Source of the DNA: Fibrella aquatilis
Lineage (GTDB): Bacteria; Bacteroidota; Bacteroidia; Cytophagales; Spirosomataceae
NCBI RefSeq assembly: GCF_017353255.1
Contig: NZ_JAFMYU010000020.1
Coordinates: forward strand, 1-64,000
Direction of reading: 5' to 3'
DNA: 64,000 bases
Below are positions 59,839 to 64,000 of the stretch, piece after piece; within the stretch, counting starts at the first letter, position 1, and the number at the start of each line of letters is the position of its first letter. A program made the position numbers and the translations under genes. A model generated the notes under the pieces. The model searched no databases and was not told where the DNA came from. It saw only the letters and a list, made by a program, of their open reading frames with translations.

Positions 59839-62613
59839 TTATGAAAACGCTTTAGCAACCAGTTCGGCTTGTTCCTGGGTGTGGACTTTGGCGAAGCCGG
59901 TGGCGGGTGATGAGGCTGATTCGCGGCCCACGTAGCGCAGGTTGCGCGCATACATCCGGCGCAGAATGAACGACCAGTAGCCCATGTTTTCGGGTTCTTC
60001 CTGCACCCAGACGAGTTCAGGCTTTTTGTACTGATTCAGCACGGCATCCAGTTGCGTTTCGGGCAGCGGGTATAGCTGCTCCATCCGCACAATGGCCACG
60101 TCGGTACGTTCATCGGCCTGTTGTTTTTCCAGTAGGTCGTAGTACACCTTGCCCGAGCATAGCAGCACCCGCTTCACCTTTTTGGGATCAGCGTAGGCAT
60201 CGCCAATCACTTCGCGGAAGCTACCGTTCACCAGTTCGTCCAAGGGCGAAACGGCCAGCGGATGACGCAACAGCGATTTTGGCGACATGATAACCAGCGG
60301 CTTGCGGAACTCCCAGGCCAACTGCCGACGCATGGCGTGGAAGATGTTGGCGGGCGTGGTAATGTTGGCCACTACCATGTTGTTTTCGGCACACAGCTGT
60401 AGGTAGCGCTCCGGACGGGCGTTTGAGTGTTCCGGTCCCTGCCCTTCATAGCCGTGCGGCAGCAGCATGACCAACCCGTTCTGAATACCCCACTTCGATT
60501 CGGCGGCGGCAATAAACTGGTCGATGATGACTTGCGCGCCGTTGGCAAAATCGCCGAACTGCGCTTCCCATATCACCAGCGCGTGGGGCGCGGCCATCGA
60601 GTAGCCAAATTCAAAACCCAGCACGCCGTATTCCGACAGCAGCGAGTTGTAAATCTGAATCGGCATCTGCCCCTCCTGAATGTGGTTCAGGGGGGTGTAC
60701 TGCTGGTTGTTTGTTACATCGTGCAGAACGGCGTGGCGGTGCGAAAACGTACCCCGCTGTACATCCTGCCCACTGAGGCGAACTACCTTATTTTCAAGCA
60801 GAATAGACCCATAAGCCATTTGCTCTGCTACCGACCAGTTGACCATCTTGGTCTCGAAAATCATCTTTTGCCGATCGCTGAGCAGCTTGTCAATCTGTTT
60901 CAGGGGCTTGAAATCAGCGGGCACGGCTGTCAGGGCTTTACCAATTTTCTCCAGCGTTTCGGCAGGCACACCCGTTTGCGGCGGCTGCCTGAAATCGGCG
61001 GGTTCGGCGTAGCGCAGTTCGGCCCACTGCTGATCGAGACGCAGCGGTTTGTAGGGCAGGCCGGGCTTCTGTTTCACCTGATCGAGCCGGTCCTGCAACA
61101 CCTTTTTGAACTCGGCATCCATCTTGCTGGCCAACGCGGCGTCCACGTCGCCCCGCTCAATCAGCAGCTTGCTGTACATCTCGCGGGGGTTGTTGTGCTT
61201 CTCGATAACCGAGTACATGGTCGGCTGCGTGAATTTGGGCTCGTCGCTCTCGTTGTGGCCGTACCGACGGTAGCAGACCATGTCGATGAAGACATCGCGC
61301 TTGAACATCTCGCGGAATTCAACGGCCAGTTTAGCGCAGAAAATAACCGCCTCCGGGTCGTCGCCGTTGACGTGAAAAATGGGCGCGTCGATGATCTTGG
61401 CCACGTCGGAACAATAGATCGACGAACGGGCATCGTCAAAGTCGGTGGTGAACCCGATCTGGTTGTTGATCACAAAGTGCAGCGTACCACCGGTCTGATA
61501 ACCAGGCAGTTTGGCCATTTGTGTCACCTCATATACAATACCCTGACCGGCCACGGCGGCGTCGCCATGAATCAGGATGGGCATGATTTTGGCGAAATCG
61601 CCGGCGTACTCTTCGTCGGCCTGGGCGCGCACGAAGCCTTCCACCACGGGGTTCACCGCTTCGAGGTGCGAGGGGTTGGGGGCCAGTTTTACGTTGATCT
61701 CTTTGCCGCTGGCTGTCTTGGTCAGGCTGGTGTAGCCGAGGTGGTATTTCACGTCGCCGTCGCCATGCACCTGTGTGGGTACGCTACCCTCAAACCCATC
61801 AAAAATGGCTTCGTAGGATTTACCCAAGATGTTGGTCAACACGTTGAGTCGGCCGCGGTGGGCCATGCCAATCATCACTTCCTGAACACCCAGATCGGCG
61901 GCGCGGCTGATGATGGCATCGAGGGCCGGAATGGTGGTTTCACCCCCTTCGAGCGAGAATCGTTTCTGGCCCAGGTACTTGGTATGCAGAAAGTTTTCAA
62001 AAATAGAGGCCTCATTCAGCTTCTCCAGAATCCGCTTTTTCTCATCGGGCGTGGGGCTGAAGGTAAGGGCTTCTTTCTCAATTTTGTTCCGCAACCAGTT
62101 CTTCACGTCGATCTCGCGGATGTACATATACTCGAAGCCGATACGGCCCGCGTAGATGGTCTCCAGCGATTCCATGATTTTACGTAGCGTGGCTGCACCA
62201 ATGCCCAGCAGTTTGCCTGCCTCGAAAACCGTATCCAGGTCAGCTTCCGACAGCGCGTAGTCGGTGAGGCTAAGGCGGGGATTACGGTCTTTTCGCTGGC
62301 CGATGGGGTTGGTTTTCGACAGCAGGTGCCCCCGCGACCGGTAGGCTTTGATCAGGCTGGCGACCGATACTTCTTTCTCGCTCTGTTTGGCGTCGGTGGG
62401 TGCGGTGGCGGAACCGTTGGTGGCGGTGCCATTGGGTTTCCCGTTGGCCGGGGCGCTTTTGTCGGCGGGATCGCCGTAGGCTAGCGAAAACTCAAACCCT
62501 TTAAAAAATTGCTGCCAACTGGTGTCGACCGAGGCGGGGTCCTGCTTATACGACTGGTACAACTGGTCGATATAGGCCGCATCGGAGTTGGCTACATAAG
62601 AGTACTGATCCAT
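59839..62613 (-). CDS. sucA: 2-oxoglutarate dehydrogenase E1
   Basis: The thiamine diphosphate-dependent decarboxylase of the TCA-cycle complex. About 924 residues: N-terminal SucA motif (YIDQLYQSYKQDPASVDTSW), a low-complexity linker, MAHRGRLNVLTNILGK, SYHLG-equivalent VKYHLGYTS, the ThDP fold GDAAVAGQGIVYE with INNQIGFTT, YRRYGHNESDEPKFTQP, then the transketolase-like half (VMLLPHGYEGQGPEHSNARPERYLQ in part, FRKPLVIMSPKSLLRHP). Start set at the ATG at 62613 (MDQYSY), because a perfect -7 element lies just upstream at 62642-62649; the earlier frame would overlap it. sucB follows. Confidence 0.96.
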   Translation of the reverse strand: MDQYSYVANSDAAYIDQLYQSYKQDPASVDTSWQQFFKGFEFSLAYGDPADKSAPANGKPNGTATNGSATAPTDAKQSEKEVSVASLIKAYRSRGHLLSKTNPIGQRKDRNPRLSLTDYALSEADLDTVFEAGKLLGIGAATLRKIMESLETIYAGRIGFEYMYIREIDVKNWLRNKIEKEALTFSPTPDEKKRILEKLNEASIFENFLHTKYLGQKRFSLEGGETTIPALDAIISRAADLGVQEVMIGMAHRGRLNVLTNILGKSYEAIFDGFEGSVPTQVHGDGDVKYHLGYTSLTKTASGKEINVKLAPNPSHLEAVNPVVEGFVRAQADEEYAGDFAKIMPILIHGDAAVAGQGIVYEVTQMAKLPGYQTGGTLHFVINNQIGFTTDFDDARSSIYCSDVAKIIDAPIFHVNGDDPEAVIFCAKLAVEFREMFKRDVFIDMVCYRRYGHNESDEPKFTQPTMYSVIEKHNNPREMYSKLLIERGDVDAALASKMDAEFKKVLQDRLDQVKQKPGLPYKPLRLDQQWAELRYAEPADFRQPPQTGVPAETLEKIGKALTAVPADFKPLKQIDKLLSDRQKMIFETKMVNWSVAEQMAYGSILLENKVVRLSGQDVQRGTFSHRHAVLHDVTNNQQYTPLNHIQEGQMPIQIYNSLLSEYGVLGFEFGYSMAAPHALVIWEAQFGDFANGAQVIIDQFIAAAESKWGIQNGLVMLLPHGYEGQGPEHSNARPERYLQLCAENNMVVANITTPANIFHAMRRQLAWEFRKPLVIMSPKSLLRHPLAVSPLDELVNGSFREVIGDAYADPKKVKRVLLCSGKVYYDLLEKQQADERTDVAIVRMEQLYPLPETQLDAVLNQYKKPELVWVQEEPENMGYWSFILRRMYARNLRYVGRESASSPATGFAKVHTQEQAELVAKAFS

Positions 62614-62641
62614 GATTGGTTGCAACGCGCTGTTTAACAGA

Positions 62642-62649
62642 CAAAGGTA
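62642..62649 (-). promoter_or_regulatory. Putative -7 element of sucA promoter
   Basis: Minus-strand TACCTTTG, a perfect TAnnTTTG. Transcription would start about 20 nt before the ATG at 62613. The upstream TTTG is not clear. Confidence 0.55.
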
Positions 62650-62782
62650 AAGCAAAGGGCACGAACGGGTAGGGAAAAGTTCCTTATTTTATCCTATTTG
62701 GCCCATTACTTGCACGTCGTATAGAAACAACCCGCTTTACTGATAATTGGTTGATTCGGGGGAATAAGGGGAGTGCAGGTAT

Positions 62783-62870
62783 GGTAAATGTGGCTATGCG
62801 CTGATAGGTTGCTGACGCCTGGCCCTTCGACCAGGCGTCAGCAACCTATCAGCGCATAGCCACATTTACC
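62783..62870. repeat. Long intergenic inverted repeat H17 (divergent genes)
   Basis: Arms 62783-62822 and 62831-62870 pair perfectly over 40 bp; the loop is 8 nt. The tip carries GCTGACGCCTGG. It lies between divergent sucA and the PKD lipoprotein, far from any stop codon, so it is not a terminator. Confidence 0.94.
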
Positions 62871-62932
62871 CCATTCGCGTTCTATTTCTTTGCTCAAAAA
62901 GTGCGTATTTAGCCCTTTCTGCTCCCAACTGC

Positions 62933-63265
62933 ATGAAGACGATACTCTTATTTTGTATGCTAACGGCCCTGCTGGGTTGTGAATCGTTTACGCTGGAACG
63001 GCGAAGTTTTGCCAACTGCATTCCGCCATCGGCCACCATTGGGGCCACTATCAATCGCCTACAGGCCGATTTATTCCTCCAGAATCCCAGTGCCGACATC
63101 CGGTCGGTGAGTTGGGATTTTGGCGACACGCGGGCCTTGCCCCAGACCGGGGTGAAGACAGCCTACAGCTACGACAAAGCAGGCACCTACGTGATTAAGG
63201 CCATCCTTACCAACTCGTGCAGCCAAACAGCTCTCGCCACCCGGTCAATAACTGTCAATAACTAA
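62933..63265 (+). CDS. Small PKD-domain lipoprotein
   Basis: A 110-residue lipoprotein (MKTILLFCMLTALLGC, Cys16) followed by one PKD-like beta-sandwich: SWDFGDTRALP, TAYSYDKAGTYVIKAILTN and TRSITVNN. PKD domains typically mediate protein or glycan contacts at the surface. It precedes the next gene by 27 nt and is likely co-transcribed with it; the pair may form one surface structure. Confidence 0.85.
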   Translation: MKTILLFCMLTALLGCESFTLERRSFANCIPPSATIGATINRLQADLFLQNPSADIRSVSWDFGDTRALPQTGVKTAYSYDKAGTYVIKAILTNSCSQTALATRSITVNN

Positions 63266-63292
63266 GACAGTAAACTGAAAACACTACTTTCC

Positions 63293-64000
63293 ATGATCTA
63301 TCACTACTTTCTTCGTAGCTGGTTGTTCCTGCTCTTCGCCGGGCTGACCACCGGCGTGTTGGGACAGGGCCGCGTTAGCAATGTGCGGATGCGCGCCCCC
63401 GACCAGCAGTCTGTCGAGATTTATTACGACCTGAAAAACGCTCAGCCGAGCGACTCGGTCTATGTGCGGCTGCAACGCCGGTCGGGCATTTTGGTCAAGC
63501 CCAACGCGGCCAACGTGTCGGGGGCCATTGGCCAGAACCAGACAGACGGGCGCGACAAAAAAGTAGTCTGGAACCTGCGCGAGAACAAATTGCTGCTCCG
63601 CGAAGAAGTGCGGGCGGTGGTGCTGGTGAAGCAGTTGGGCACTGCCGGGGTGGTGGCTGAAGCGCCTAAACCCGAACCACCCGCCGCCGAAGAAAAACCG
63701 TATGAGAGCGTAGCTACCCGCCGCTACACCGGTCCGGGCTGGGCGTTGCTGTCGGCACTGGCACCGGGTATCGGCAATATTTTTGTGCAAAATCCGACAC
63801 CCAAAGTGGGCTTTCGTCCGTTGGTAACGGTAGCGGCCTATGGGCTGCTGCTCTACGGGGCCGGGCAGCAGGGCGATGCCAAACAGGCTTATGATGCCTA
63901 CAGCCGGTCGCCGTCGGAAACTGAGGGGGAGCCATTCTACCAGCAGGCCAACTCGGCGCATCAGCGGTACTACATTGCCACCCGCGCTGCCGGCCTGATC
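63293..64000 (+). CDS. Exported protein of unknown function, cut by the window end
   Basis: A reading frame from the ATG at 63293 stays open to the end of the window (236 codons, no stop). A signal peptide covers residues about 1-25 (FLRSWLFLLFAGLTTGVLGQ). A beta-rich domain follows (VSNVRMRAPDQQSVEIYYDL, SDSVYVRLQRRSGILV, KKVVWNLRENKLLL), then a Pro/Glu linker, and a hydrophobic region GPGWALLSALAPGIGNIFVQ with a likely membrane helix (LVTVAAYGLLLYGAG). The family is not recognised. The upstream PKD lipoprotein suggests a surface role. Confidence 0.75.
   Translation, partial: MIYHYFLRSWLFLLFAGLTTGVLGQGRVSNVRMRAPDQQSVEIYYDLKNAQPSDSVYVRLQRRSGILVKPNAANVSGAIGQNQTDGRDKKVVWNLRENKLLLREEVRAVVLVKQLGTAGVVAEAPKPEPPAAEEKPYESVATRRYTGPGWALLSALAPGIGNIFVQNPTPKVGFRPLVTVAAYGLLLYGAGQQGDAKQAYDAYSRSPSETEGEPFYQQANSAHQRYYIATRAAGLI

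Noticed and set aside
60427-62187. 586-codon open frame on the plus strand
   Set aside because: It is entirely antisense to sucA, has no recognisable domain and reflects codon bias of the GC-rich gene on the other strand.
1175-62870. The long hairpins as ordinary rho-independent terminators
   Set aside because: Three lie between divergent genes, several lie inside operons, most lack a T-run, and separate short terminators with T-runs exist at 11192, 11389, 23249, 24322 and 33037.
1175-62870. The long hairpins as one MITE or insertion-sequence remnant family
   Set aside because: The arms have different sequences at different loci and I see no shared end sequence or target duplication.
63284-63961. 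225-codon frame on the minus strand at the right edge
   Set aside because: The plus-strand frame from 63293 has a signal peptide, stays open to the window end and follows the PKD gene; the minus frame is its shadow.
1-64000. CRISPR array, tRNA, rRNA, integrase or prophage
   Set aside because: No spaced direct repeats, no cloverleaf or rRNA-like sequence and no phage or transposase genes were recognised.

Overview
The window looks like chromosome from a Bacteroidota bacterium, most likely a Cytophagales/Spirosomataceae-type organism. This is an inference from several signs. Coding sequence is fairly GC-rich with AT-richer spacers. Start codons lack Shine-Dalgarno sequences, and several spacers carry the Bacteroidota -7 promoter element TAnnTTTG. 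The gene content also fits: a uppS-bamA-skp-skp cluster, ThuA and PQQ-type oxidoreductase lipoproteins, a FAS1 lipoprotein and PKD-domain lipoproteins. I recognise no rRNA, tRNA, CRISPR array, insertion sequence or prophage.

Layout. 0-9.4 kb: a royal-jelly/yellow-family secreted protein diverges from an MFS transporter; then a CPBP protease-DUF2007-cdsA operon on the minus strand, a dus-EamA transporter pair, a lipoprotein and a biotin carrier protein. 9.4-11.2 kb: a broken HigA-like antitoxin, then pyrH-frr. 11.4-13.8 kb: ugd and a UDP-glucuronate decarboxylase, which together make UDP-xylose. 14-24.3 kb: acyl-CoA dehydrogenase, a probable immune-type effector (effector-associated-like domain plus deoxyribosyltransferase-like hydrolase domain), periplasmic proteins, mutS, a SpoU methyltransferase, a Lys/Ala-rich DNA-binding-like protein and an orphan histidine kinase. 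24.4-32.9 kb: a probable sugar operon (TIM-barrel epimerase, Gfo/Idh oxidoreductase, GNAT, giant ThuA-dehydrogenase-cupredoxin lipoprotein) with a divergent AraC regulator. 33-37.9 kb: the outer-membrane assembly operon uppS-bamA-skp-skp. 38-50.4 kb: FAS1 lipoprotein, DinB-like protein, TPR histidine kinase, malQ, a thioredoxin-like protein, an esterase, a PQQ-type dehydrogenase fused to cytochrome c, and an M28 peptidase. 50.4-53.2 kb: three lipid-phosphate enzymes. 53.3-62.6 kb: lpdA and sucA-sucB of the 2-oxoglutarate dehydrogenase complex, split by an AT-rich insert with a Crp-like regulator and a desaturase-reductase fusion. The right edge holds a PKD lipoprotein and a gene cut by the window end.

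The most unusual signal is not a gene. Seventeen long inverted repeats (stems about 28-50 bp, often perfect, loops 4-55 nt) sit in spacers between genes, frequently including the stop codon of a neighbour. Their arms match almost exactly within a locus but differ between loci. Each arm is built from short, imperfectly repeated words, and some word families recur at distant loci. They occur between convergent (5), co-directional (9) and divergent (3) genes, and inside apparent operons (pyrH|frr, sucA|sucB, uppS|bamA), so simple termination does not explain them. They mostly lack U-tracts, and five separate conventional terminators are present in the window.
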